Below are positions 1-5,814 of a DNA stretch of 7,104 nucleotides, one piece after another (the first letter of the stretch is position 1; every line of letters starts with the position of its first letter). The notes beneath the pieces are model-generated. The model was given only the letters and a program-made list of their open reading frames with translations. It was not told where the DNA came from and did not search any database. The translations under genes were made by a program, and so were the position numbers. The stretch is from contig JAFGBE010000121.1 in the NCBI GenBank assembly GCA_016933315.1, forward strand, positions 1 to 7,104, read 5' to 3'. The stretch comes from Candidatus Auribacterota bacterium. GTDB lineage: Bacteria; Auribacterota; UBA6266.

Positions 1-73
1 ATCTGTGGTTACTATCGCTTTTTTCGTGTTTTTATTTTTACTTTTTTTGCTTATCCTCTTGTGACTTATACGC

Positions 74-799
74 TTATGCCTTCTTTCTCATTTTCTTTAC
101 AAGCTCGTTTGCCTTGTACAAAGACTCGATTGTTCCGGCGTCTGTCCACCAGCCCGCAAGGACTTCGTATTCCATCATGCCTCTCTGTATATAGTGGTTA
201 TTGACGTCTGTGATCTCCAGTTCGTTCCGGCCCGAAGGTTTCAGCCCTTTTATGATATCGAAAACGCTGTTATCGTACATATACAGCCCTACGACCGCAT
301 ATTTTGATCTGGGTTTTTTCGGTTTTTCTTCTATTTTGATTATTTTCCCGCCACTTATCTCCGGCACCCCGAACCGCTGGGGTTCGGCTACTTCCTTTAA
401 AAATATTTTCGCCCCCGAGTTGACTTTAGAGAAACCATCGACGGCTTTCTTCACCGTTCCTGAAAATATGTTGTCTCCGAGTATCACGGTTATACTTTTT
501 CCCTCGGCAAATTCCTCTGCGAGCGACAAGGCCTGGGCAATACCGCCTTCCCCTTCCTGATAAGCGTAATGCAGGCGTTTTAAGCCGAATTCCTTGCCGT
601 TGCCGAGCAGCCTCAGGAAATCACCCGCGTTGTTCCCGCCCGTCACCACCATAATATCCTTTATGCCCGCTTTGACCAGCGTGGTTATCGGGTAATAGAT
701 CATAGGCATATCATAAACGGGCAATAAATGCTTATTCGTGATTTTCGTAAGAGGATAAAGCCTCGTCCCCAGGCCCCCGGCTAAGATTATACCTTTCAT
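74..799 (-). CDS. rfbA: Short-form glucose-1-phosphate thymidylyltransferase (RmlA/RfbA-type sugar nucleotidyltransferase)
   Basis: Predicted to couple a hexose 1-phosphate with dTTP to give an NDP-sugar plus pyrophosphate, the first step of dTDP-rhamnose-type pathways in the cytoplasm. The 241-residue product opens with the nucleotide-binding loop LAGGLGTRL (6-14) and continues with NKHLLPVYDMPMIYYP (22-37). It also has the metal-binding LGDNIF (108-112 region), an EEKP segment (157-160), GRNELEITD (190-198) and GWWTDAGT (216-223), all hallmarks of the family. It is about 50 residues shorter than the usual RmlA because the C-terminal helical extension is missing, a recognised short form. The start is supported by AAGGAG 7 nt upstream, inside the 3' end of the flippase gene, whose stop lies 1 nt away, so the two are co-transcribed. 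The family is certain; the exact sugar and nucleotide specificity is not. Confidence 0.9.
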   Translation of the reverse strand: MKGIILAGGLGTRLYPLTKITNKHLLPVYDMPMIYYPITTLVKAGIKDIMVVTGGNNAGDFLRLLGNGKEFGLKRLHYAYQEGEGGIAQALSLAEEFAEGKSITVILGDNIFSGTVKKAVDGFSKVNSGAKIFLKEVAEPQRFGVPEISGGKIIKIEEKPKKPRSKYAVVGLYMYDNSVFDIIKGLKPSGRNELEITDVNNHYIQRGMMEYEVLAGWWTDAGTIESLYKANELVKKMRKKA

Positions 800-800
800 T

Positions 801-1832
801 TTATTCTCCTTTTAACTTTACGCTTTCCTTTATTTCTTTCATGCTTTCGGTAGGCCTGTGGTTTATATAAAGAGGCAAGCCGATAAGGTTGATAGCCATC
901 ATGCTTATCCTTGAAATCAGGGAAAGGCCGACAGAATACACGTCGGATATCCCGACAAGGTTGAAAAGGGCCTTATAAGAAGCTTCCCCGACGCCCCATC
1001 CCATTATGGATATCGGGATGGCGCATATATATGTGATAGCAGGAATCAGTATCAAAAAATCGCTGAAGCTGGCGGTCTTATAACCCATGGCGCAGATAAA
1101 GATATACTGGACATATATCTGCATCATCTGGAGTATGACGGACATTATTACGGACCACACCAGAACCCTGGTCTTGTCCTTGTAAAAATAGAACGCCTTG
1201 TACATCTCGATTAATTTCCCCGACGCCCCGCCTTTTCTCAGGAGAGAGATTTTCTGCATTAACCTGGGATGGAGCATCAGCCAGAAACCTGTAAGCGCAA
1301 GAACGAAGATCAGTATCAGGACTATCGCCACTTCCCTTAACTGCCCGTTAAAAAGGAAAAAGGGCGCGGCGGCTACGGATATCAGCAAAAGGGATCCCAT
1401 GCCTATAATCCTGTCGACGAGAACGGTCGTTACCACAACGGCGCGCTTGCTGGTGTCTTTTGTGGCGTAATAGGCTTTGACTATATCGCCGCCGACCGTG
1501 CTCGGCATAACATTATTGAACAGGACCCCGATAAACCCGAGGCTTATGACCCTTTTGAAGGGGATGTTGATGTCATGCACTCTCAGCAGGAAATACCATC
1601 TTATAAACGAGAGAAGGTAAGATACGAGTATCAATACCAGCCCCGCCGAGAACAGCAGTTTATCCACGCCGAGGATCTTGTCTTTCAAGAGGTCTATGTT
1701 ATGAAACAGCCTTTCGAGCAGGGACATGTCCGCGTAATCCGCGGCCGCTCCCATCCTGATTGAAGTAAGGACATACAGCAGGATAGCGGCTCCCACGCCA
1801 AGCCTTAAGACCATATAAATCTTATTCTTCAT
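801..1832 (-). CDS. Multi-pass membrane protein of the lysylphosphatidylglycerol synthase-TM / flippase-like family (UPF0104, AglD-like)
   Basis: Integral membrane protein of 343 residues. Hydrophobic segments lie at about 7-24, 59-83, 95-112, 135-160, 167-187, 223-248, 257-276 and 300-322. Two conserved family signatures are visible: NNVMPSTVGGDIVKAYY (106-122), with the GGD motif, and GWGVGEASYKALF (278-290). These match the membrane half of MprF and the AglD/UPF0104 family. Members are often encoded in polysaccharide and glycolipid clusters and are thought to act in lipid-linked or phospholipid translocation; the actual substrate is unknown. The soluble aminoacyl-transferase half of MprF is absent. 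It sits between an RmlC-like gene and rfbA, which fits surface-glycan or glycolipid work. Its Shine-Dalgarno is weak (a GAG about 7 nt upstream), but a good sigma70-like promoter lies in the 97-nt spacer ahead of it. Confidence 0.85.
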   Translation of the reverse strand: MKNKIYMVLRLGVGAAILLYVLTSIRMGAAADYADMSLLERLFHNIDLLKDKILGVDKLLFSAGLVLILVSYLLSFIRWYFLLRVHDINIPFKRVISLGFIGVLFNNVMPSTVGGDIVKAYYATKDTSKRAVVVTTVLVDRIIGMGSLLLISVAAAPFFLFNGQLREVAIVLILIFVLALTGFWLMLHPRLMQKISLLRKGGASGKLIEMYKAFYFYKDKTRVLVWSVIMSVILQMMQIYVQYIFICAMGYKTASFSDFLILIPAITYICAIPISIMGWGVGEASYKALFNLVGISDVYSVGLSLISRISMMAINLIGLPLYINHRPTESMKEIKESVKLKGE

Positions 1833-1885
1833 GTTTTCTCAACACATATTAAGCATTAAGGGTTATGAAAAAAGACTGATATACA

Positions 1886-1915
1886 ATTTTAATTTCTTGT
1901 TTTGTTCCAAGTCAA
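1886..1915 (-). promoter_or_regulatory. Putative sigma70 promoter for the flippase-rfbA pair
   Basis: On the minus strand the spacer contains TTGACT (1910-1915) and TAAAAT (1886-1891) separated by 18 nt, each matching five of six consensus positions. It lies between the end of the RmlC-like gene and the flippase start at 1832, giving a leader of about 45-50 nt. Such a site would let flippase and rfbA be expressed apart from the two upstream genes. Sequence match only. Confidence 0.5.
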
Positions 1916-1929
1916 CCGTTAAATGGAAT

Positions 1930-2361
1930 CTAATCCATGGTATAGCACCCGGAGTCCTCATGCCTTATTTCATCAACGGCATATTTCCTGTTCTTTCCGC
2001 CGTATAACTTGTCCGGGATATTCAATACCAGTCCGCCGGATCTGCCTGTATTCCTGTAACCGTGTACCACGCCCGGCGGCACCATTATAACCGTTATTTT
2101 GCCTTCAGGCGCTATAATCCTGTCCTCTATGGACTTTTTCCTGTCCCATAACTTTACCAGAAATTCAGAAGTTCCCATAAATATAAAATAATCAGTCTGT
2201 TTCCTGTGCTCGTGGGGCCCTCTGGACTTACCCGGAAGCGTCATTGATACATAGCCCATTTCAGGATGGAAACCGGTCACATCCGATCTCCACACCTCAT
2301 TAAGCCAGCCTCGCTCATCGGAATATCTTTCATATTCAAATATTTTGACTCCCTCTATCAT
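1930..2361 (-). CDS. RmlC-like cupin: dTDP-4-dehydrorhamnose 3,5-epimerase family protein (short form)
   Basis: Small 143-residue cupin related to RmlC, which epimerises C3 and C5 of dTDP-4-keto-6-deoxyglucose. Visible family features are YSDERGWLNEVWR (13-25), the SRGPHEH segment with His50 and His52 (RmlC has a catalytic His in RGxH), the second cupin motif PPGVVHGYRN (95-104), and a closing NIPDKLYGG...VDEIRHED (114-136). Canonical RmlC has about 180 residues. The shortened form and the altered RGPHEH motif leave room for a 3-epimerase, an isomerase or a non-catalytic relative. Its ATG overlaps the stop of the upstream isomerase in an ATGA arrangement, implying translational coupling. GGAGGG stands about 6 nt ahead of the start. 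Family membership is good; the reaction is uncertain. Confidence 0.82.
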   Translation of the reverse strand: MIEGVKIFEYERYSDERGWLNEVWRSDVTGFHPEMGYVSMTLPGKSRGPHEHRKQTDYFIFMGTSEFLVKLWDRKKSIEDRIIAPEGKITVIMVPPGVVHGYRNTGRSGGLVLNIPDKLYGGKNRKYAVDEIRHEDSGCYTMD

Positions 2362-3323
2362 TGTCTCCCTCCGTGTTTCTCCCTTATCTCAAGCCATTTC
2401 CGCTGCAGGTATTCGGACCCTTTCATCAATTCCGCATCTTCACAGGGCTTATGGACCTCGATTACTTTTATTGTATCACAAGGTATTGCCGAAAGGACTG
2501 CGTCAAAATCGATGTCCCCCATACCCGGAGCCATATGATCGGATATGCCCCTGGCATCATGCAGGTGTATCCCTATTATTCTGCCGCTGTATTCCCTGAA
2601 ATACCTGTCGGAGTCTTCGATTTTCATTTTCTTTTTTATCTCCGCATGGCCGGTATCATGCCAATACCCGAGAACAGGGTCATTGAATTTCTTCAGTATG
2701 GCGCCCAGCTCCGTCATATCAGGCACTTCATGCGGATACATCCTGGTCTCTATGCCTATACGGATACGATTCTTTTTCGCGCGGGACACGATTTTATCCA
2801 GCGCAGACATGGTATAGGAAAGGTATTTATCCGACAGCCTGCGCCGGCGCGCCAGAAAATGCCGTAAAAACAGGTTATATATATTCTCGGGGACCTTCTT
2901 CCGGTACATATTGAAAACAAGTTTATTGAGCCTGTTCATCGGTATATATCCCAGGTGCAGGACCACCGCTCTTGCGCCGAGTTCCATGGCGTTATCGATG
3001 GTATTCAGGGTATTTGAGACCGCTTTTTCCCTCTCATCGGCGTTTTCCGAAGAAAGGTTATATATGTCCGGTGATATCGGATACTTGTGTGTTACCGGAT
3101 AGGGGCAGAAATTATGCAGGCTCTCCACCGTGATGCCATTGTCTTTATATATCGAGGAGAAATTATGTATAAAAGCGTTTGAATGCATGAATCCCAGTTC
3201 TACTTTTCCAAAGCCGAATCCTTTAACCGACCTTATCACCTGTTCGGCTTTACTGTAAGACAATCCGAACAAAGATGTGGATAAAGCAAAATCGTTTATT
3301 CTGTATTTTTCGGGATGCGTCAT
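2358..3323 (-). CDS. Sugar phosphate isomerase/epimerase, xylose isomerase-like TIM barrel
   Basis: Predicted cytoplasmic, divalent-metal-dependent isomerase or epimerase of the xylose isomerase-like / AP endonuclease 2 superfamily. The 321 residues show the expected strand-end acids and histidines: VELGF (41-45), SLHNFCP (68-74), VVLHLGY (120-126), IGIETR with Glu192, GYWHDTGHAE (219-228), GIHLHDARG (251-259), MGDIDF (268-273) and IEVHKP with Glu289. These are the usual metal and substrate ligands of the fold. It is the first gene of the sugar cluster and overlaps the RmlC-like gene by 4 nt, so it probably acts on a sugar in the same pathway; the substrate cannot be read from sequence. The start lies just 12 nt past the U-tract of the rpsU terminator and has only a weak GGA-type ribosome site. 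Confidence 0.82.
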   Translation of the reverse strand: MTHPEKYRINDFALSTSLFGLSYSKAEQVIRSVKGFGFGKVELGFMHSNAFIHNFSSIYKDNGITVESLHNFCPYPVTHKYPISPDIYNLSSENADEREKAVSNTLNTIDNAMELGARAVVLHLGYIPMNRLNKLVFNMYRKKVPENIYNLFLRHFLARRRRLSDKYLSYTMSALDKIVSRAKKNRIRIGIETRMYPHEVPDMTELGAILKKFNDPVLGYWHDTGHAEIKKKMKIEDSDRYFREYSGRIIGIHLHDARGISDHMAPGMGDIDFDAVLSAIPCDTIKVIEVHKPCEDAELMKGSEYLQRKWLEIREKHGGRQ

Positions 3324-3335
3324 AAGTCCATAAAT

Positions 3336-3365
3336 AAAAAAAGGCCCGTTTCCCGGGCCTTTTTT
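3336..3365 (-). terminator. Intrinsic terminator of rpsU (symmetrical, could act both ways)
   Basis: A perfect GC stem pairs 3343-3348 with 3354-3359 around a 5-nt loop. It is flanked by seven A on the left (U-tract for the minus strand) and six T on the right. It begins 13 nt beyond the rpsU stop codon. Because A and T runs flank both sides it could also stop plus-strand transcripts. Confidence 0.92.
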
Positions 3366-3377
3366 CGTCTTTAAGAT

Positions 3378-3554
3378 TTATCGCCTTTTCTTTTTCTGGG
3401 CATCTTTCTGTTTTCTTCTTCTTTTCTGTCCTGGCTTCTCATAATGCCTGTGCTGTTTAACCTGCTTCATAATGCCTTCTTTATCTATTTTCTTTTTAAG
3501 GCGTTTCAAAGCTCTGTCGACTGATTCGCCTTTTCTTACTCTTACGGTCGGCAA
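3378..3554 (-). CDS. rpsU: 30S ribosomal protein S21
   Basis: Encodes a 58-residue, very basic protein starting MPTVRVRKGESVDRALKRLK and ending in a Lys/Arg tail. This matches S21, a small-subunit protein bound near the 3' end of 16S rRNA that takes part in initiation. The conserved ESVDRALKRLKKK block (10-22) and HRHYEKPGQKRRRK (35-48) are diagnostic. The start is TTG: a TGA stands in frame three codons before it, and no ATG or GTG lies between, so no other start gives a complete N-terminus. An extended anti-16S match (TCACCACCCTT on the plus strand, 3561-3571) sits 6 nt upstream. It has its own promoter and terminator, so it is a stand-alone unit between a pilin-like gene and the sugar operon. 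Confidence 0.95.
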   Translation of the reverse strand: MPTVRVRKGESVDRALKRLKKKIDKEGIMKQVKQHRHYEKPGQKRRRKQKDAQKKKRR

Positions 3555-3560
3555 CTTTAT

Positions 3561-3571
3561 TCACCACCCTT
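3561..3571 (-). promoter_or_regulatory. Extended Shine-Dalgarno of rpsU
   Basis: On the minus strand AAGGGTGGTGA lies 6 nt before the TTG start. It is close to the full AAGGAGGTGA complement of the 16S 3' end, far stronger than other ribosome sites here, and it decides the TTG start. A 7-codon mini-ORF (MNMKGGE) also runs through it and stops 2 nt before TTG; that may be chance. Confidence 0.75.
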
Positions 3572-3635
3572 CATATTCATAATATTACATCCATATAATG
3601 ATATATTTCCAGCTACATACAGCTAAAGCAAGTGA

Positions 3636-3664
3636 AGTTTAATTAATAACAGGAGCAATGTCAA
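3636..3664 (-). promoter_or_regulatory. Putative sigma70 promoter of rpsU
   Basis: A perfect -35 TTGACA (3659-3664) is separated by 17 nt from TAAACT (3636-3641, four of six -10 positions) on the minus strand. This places the 5' end of the rpsU mRNA about 75 nt upstream of its TTG. The -35 lies about 36 nt past the stop of the preceding pilin-like gene. No better site is seen in the spacer. Confidence 0.65.
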
Positions 3665-3699
3665 GAATTTTCAGGCCGCAAAACCCGCGCGTCCCGGTA

Positions 3700-4515
3700 T
3701 CAGTTGTCGATATTAAACATTGTATAATCCCCGGGCGCATTTATCCTTCCCAGCGTCTGCCCTATCTTCAACCCATTTGTATCCACGGTTCCCGCCTGCG
3801 GCCGCAGGGATTTGACATGCCCGTCGCAAAACAGCACATTGGCGCAGCCGTTATGGCGGAAATGGAAAAGCCTCTCGAATAAATACGGGCTCACATAATA
3901 AAATTCTTCGATCATCGGGTTGGAAGGAGACGCGGGAGCCTGAAAAGTGTTTATCTGGGCGCAATCGGCAAACAAGACCGTATTTGTAAGGTCTTTGACT
4001 TCGGAGAGTTTTTTATCCCGGAGGCCGTGGATATTGTAGCCGTACCCGTAAGTCGCGGCGTTGAATTTTGCCTTCCATTTCGGGGCGTCATAATCAAATG
4101 ACGGGCATCTTTCCACTCCCCCTATGCTCCTGAGATACGGGTACAGGAAAGCCCGTGTCACATCGATATCCCTCTCCCCTTCGGGAGCGCCGGAGCCGTA
4201 ATCCGCTTCAAACCCGAACCACCACAACCTCCCGCCCGGCTCAGTGACATAATAAGGGAAAAAGGTGTCCTTGTTATCCTGCAGGTAAAAAGAAGCAGCA
4301 AGGTATAACTGCCTTAAGTTGGACATACAGATACCTTTTTTTGCTGTCTCCTTCACCTCTCTCAGCGCAGGCAGCAGAAAAGAACAGAGAATTGAAATAA
4401 TCGTAATGACCACAAGCAATTCTATAAGGGTGAACCCCGTTAGAGAATTCTTCTGCTTAAGAACGTTTAATTTCATATCAGTTACGCGAACAAGTCTATG
4501 TTCTAACCTTGCCAT
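3700..4515 (-). CDS. Prepilin-type N-terminal methylation domain protein with H-X9-DG C-terminal motif
   Basis: Type IV pilin / type II pseudopilin-like protein of 271 residues. The prepilin motif LTGFTLIELLVVITIISIL occupies 25-43, with predicted prepilin-peptidase cleavage between Gly27 and Phe28, Glu at +5 (Glu32) and the hydrophobic N-terminal helix. Next comes CMSNLRQLYLAASFYLQDN (63-81). The C-terminal motif (His221, nine residues, Asp231-Gly232) defines the H-X9-DG family, abundant in Planctomycetes, Lentisphaerae and relatives; its role there is poorly known. The ATG at 4515 has an AGGTAGGG site 7 nt away and gives a 27-residue leader. Met14 would give a more usual 14-residue leader but has no clear ribosome site. 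The upstream spacer contains copies of this gene's own leader, so the 5' end may have been shaped by duplication. No convincing terminator separates it from the PEP-CTERM gene upstream. Confidence 0.88.
   Translation of the reverse strand: MARLEHRLVRVTDMKLNVLKQKNSLTGFTLIELLVVITIISILCSFLLPALREVKETAKKGICMSNLRQLYLAASFYLQDNKDTFFPYYVTEPGGRLWWFGFEADYGSGAPEGERDIDVTRAFLYPYLRSIGGVERCPSFDYDAPKWKAKFNAATYGYGYNIHGLRDKKLSEVKDLTNTVLFADCAQINTFQAPASPSNPMIEEFYYVSPYLFERLFHFRHNGCANVLFCDGHVKSLRPQAGTVDTNGLKIGQTLGRINAPGDYTMFNIDN
4428..4449 (-). repeat. Prepilin-leader repeat, copy inside the pilin gene
   Basis: These 22 nt, coding for the NSLTGFT junction around the prepilin cleavage site, recur identically and in the same orientation at 4552-4573. 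Homology continues with divergence on the downstream side: the ATAGAATTGCTTGT stretch resembles TTAGAGAACTGCCTGT of the intergenic copy, with a 2-nt length difference that shifts frame. Confidence 0.85.
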
Positions 4516-4541
4516 AAAATTCCCTACCTGCTGACAGGCAG

Positions 4542-4571
4542 TTCTCTAATGGGGTGAACCCCGTTAGAGAA
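4542..4571. repeat. Near-perfect palindrome within leader copy B
   Basis: Arms 4542-4555 and 4558-4571 are inverted copies matching at 13 of 14 positions around a 2-nt centre. The single mismatch (4550/4563) would be a G-U wobble in plus-strand RNA. It could form a strong hairpin or cruciform. No T-run follows on either strand, so it is not a classical terminator. Confidence 0.85.
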
Positions 4572-4635
4572 TTTCGCCTTCTGCCGCTCATTGAATCAAC
4601 ACCTGTTTTATAAGCGGGTTTATCTTTGGTTCTAC

Positions 4636-4653
4636 CGGAAAGACTTCTTTCCG
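4636..4653. repeat. Short hairpin in leader copy A region
   Basis: A perfect 7-bp inverted repeat (CGGAAAG / CTTTCCG) with a 4-nt loop. No U-tract follows in either direction. It may be part of the repeat unit or an mRNA-stabilising stem-loop between the two genes. Confidence 0.55.
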
Positions 4654-4685
4654 CCCTGTGACAGTTCTTCAACGGGGCAAACTCT

Positions 4686-5612
4686 TTATGCTTTTTTTCT
4701 CGGCCTGAAGAAAAAAACACCAAGCAACCCTCCTATGAATAAAACAAATGAACTTGGCTCGGGCACCACCGTAAAATAGGCATTATCGAACATCCCTGTG
4801 CCGTTTATCGACGGCGTAGCAGGATCAAAATCAAGATAGTCATAATAACTGAAGAAACCGAAGGAATTTAAAACGAACGCGTCTCCCGTATAAATGAAAT
4901 TCGATACGGCGCTTACACCGTTGATTACCGCTATGGAAGTCCGGGCCGCATCCGTGTAAACTATAAAGCTGACTGTTTTATCGGACGCGTTATATGTCAC
5001 TTCGGGATAGAGCCATATGTTTAAAGGCAATTCCCCTCCGTCAAAACCGACTGTGCTGTAGGTAACCTCAGACCCCGAATAAACGACTTTAACCTGGTTG
5101 CCGGGCTCATCAGGGTCGCTGTCAACTGAAGGGATAACAGTTCCCCCGAACCACGGGCCTCCGTAACCGTCCTGATAAGGGAAATAATCCATTTCCAGCG
5201 TATTGATGGTGTCGCCGGTATGGTAGTTAAAGTCACCGTCGTAATAACCTGTCCTGTTATCGCCGGTATTATTTGAGTTAAACAGGCCGAAGGCTATCTC
5301 CATCCCCCACGGGTCCTGCGCCAGGGAATTGAGCTGAATATCACAGCCGAACTTAAAAGACGAGTTTTCGGTTACATCGTCGCCCAGTGACGTGTAGTAT
5401 CGCGTCGTGAGCTTATCGGAGCTCCATTGCGCGCCCACCGCGCCGGAAGCACCATTCCATGAAAACAGCGAGACGCTTGATTCCCCCGCATAGTTCCAGC
5501 CCGGATCGGAGCTGAAATCTTCAACCCAGCAGAATGCATTTGAGGAAACAAATGCGATAAAGCAGGCGGAGAGAAATGACGGAAGCAATTTTTTCATAAA
5601 CACCCCTTTCAT
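4686..5612 (-). CDS. PEP-CTERM sorting domain surface protein under cobalamin riboswitch control
   Basis: Exported 308-residue protein. A signal peptide covers about 1-28 (KKLLPSFLSACFIAFVSSNAF). The middle is rich in Gly, Asp, Tyr, Trp and Phe and looks like a beta-sandwich (concanavalin-like folds are common in such proteins, but I cannot assign one). The C-terminus is textbook PEP-CTERM: VPEP at 283-286, a hydrophobic stretch 289-302 and a basic tail RPRKK (303-307). Such tails are processed by exosortase for envelope or extracellular display. GGAGGG 4 nt before the ATG at 5612 supports that start; Met6 with an AAAGGGG site is an alternative. The leader carries a B12 riboswitch and terminator, so expression should rise when cobalamin is scarce. 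Together with tonB and a BtuD-like ATPase nearby, this suggests a cobalamin-related surface role, unproven. No known cobalamin-binding family is recognised. Confidence 0.9.
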   Translation of the reverse strand: MKGVFMKKLLPSFLSACFIAFVSSNAFCWVEDFSSDPGWNYAGESSVSLFSWNGASGAVGAQWSSDKLTTRYYTSLGDDVTENSSFKFGCDIQLNSLAQDPWGMEIAFGLFNSNNTGDNRTGYYDGDFNYHTGDTINTLEMDYFPYQDGYGGPWFGGTVIPSVDSDPDEPGNQVKVVYSGSEVTYSTVGFDGGELPLNIWLYPEVTYNASDKTVSFIVYTDAARTSIAVINGVSAVSNFIYTGDAFVLNSFGFFSYYDYLDFDPATPSINGTGMFDNAYFTVVPEPSSFVLFIGGLLGVFFFRPRKKA

Positions 5613-5635
5613 ATTTCCCTCCGGTTATAAAGCAT

Positions 5636-5669
5636 AAAAAAACCCGATTCTCCTCACTCAGAGATCGGG
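5636..5669 (-). terminator. Riboswitch expression platform: intrinsic terminator
   Basis: On the minus strand CCCGAT (from 5664-5669) pairs with ATCGGG (5643-5648), extended by three more base pairs after a bulge, and a run of seven U follows (5636-5642). It lies after the aptamer and before the PEP-CTERM ribosome site. An alternative CGGG (5677-5680) can pair with the CCCG (5666-5669) of the terminator's 5' arm as an anti-terminator. Confidence 0.88.
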
Positions 5670-5698
5670 CTGCTTTCCCGGCACCGGAGAATTATTTT

Positions 5699-5786
5699 TT
5701 CAGGTAAGGCATTCTGGCTTTCGGCTTAAAAACCGATTACAGTTGCGGCCCAGCTTCCGACTTTCACGGAATTTCCCTCATCTGAA
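5699..5786 (-). ncRNA. Cobalamin riboswitch aptamer
   Basis: Read on the minus strand, the region shows the conserved cobalamin-aptamer core in order. A closing helix TTCAG / CTGAA joins 5782-5786 to 5699-5703. Then come GAGGGAA, a TTCCG-TGAAAGT-CGGAA hairpin (5755-5771), GCTGGGCCGCAACTGTAA (5737-5754), a TCGG...CCGA hairpin (5721-5736) and the B12-box-like AGCCAGAATGCC (5708-5719). These match the family consensus of GGGAA, GGTGAAAATCC, CCCGCAACTGTAA and AGTCAGGAGACCTGCC. The arrangement is compact, lacking a long P6-type insertion. With the terminator at 5636-5669 it should switch off the PEP-CTERM gene when cobalamin is bound. Ligand subtype (adenosyl- or other cobalamin) cannot be read safely. 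Confidence 0.93.
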
Positions 5787-5814
5787 CGCTAAAAAAACAA
5801 AGAACTTATTACAA

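Larger units (their letters stand above)
4516..4685 (-). repeat. Spacer made of degenerate prepilin-leader copies (leader-like open frame 4496-4723)
   Basis: This 170-nt stretch between the PEP-CTERM stop and the pilin start holds two leader-derived copies. Copy B (about 4510-4575) contains the 22-nt exact match to the pilin gene. Copy A (about 4620-4685) is more diverged. An open frame runs through both, with NSLTGFTPLEN in copy B and EFAPLKN in copy A, and ends at 4496 inside the pilin gene in another frame. It lacks the hydrophobic helix, begins inside the PEP-CTERM gene and is best read as decayed duplication, not a protein. Copies A (4662-4684) and B (4539-4561) match at 17 of 23 positions, and all six differences are transitions. 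Confidence 0.7.

Noticed and set aside
1..73. Possible start of another minus-strand gene downstream of rfbA (frame reading KNTKKAIVTTD at the window edge)
   Set aside because: The frame is open to the edge but has no ATG, GTG or TTG after the preceding stop, and the AAGAGG ahead of it is not well placed. The A-rich stretch may be a leader; nothing can be called.
2361..2867. 168-codon plus-strand open frame opposite the sugar isomerase
   Set aside because: The opposite strand encodes a well-recognised TIM-barrel protein over the whole stretch; the plus frame shows no family motifs and is a shadow.
3665..3699. Weak GC-rich stem with GTTTT after the pilin stop as a terminator
   Set aside because: Only about three base pairs can be formed around CCG...CGG and the T-run is four; too weak to call.
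4496..4723. 75-codon minus-strand frame between the PEP-CTERM and pilin genes
   Set aside because: It overlaps both genes, lacks a ribosome site and consists of degenerate leader copies without a hydrophobic helix, so I treat it as repeat sequence and not a protein.
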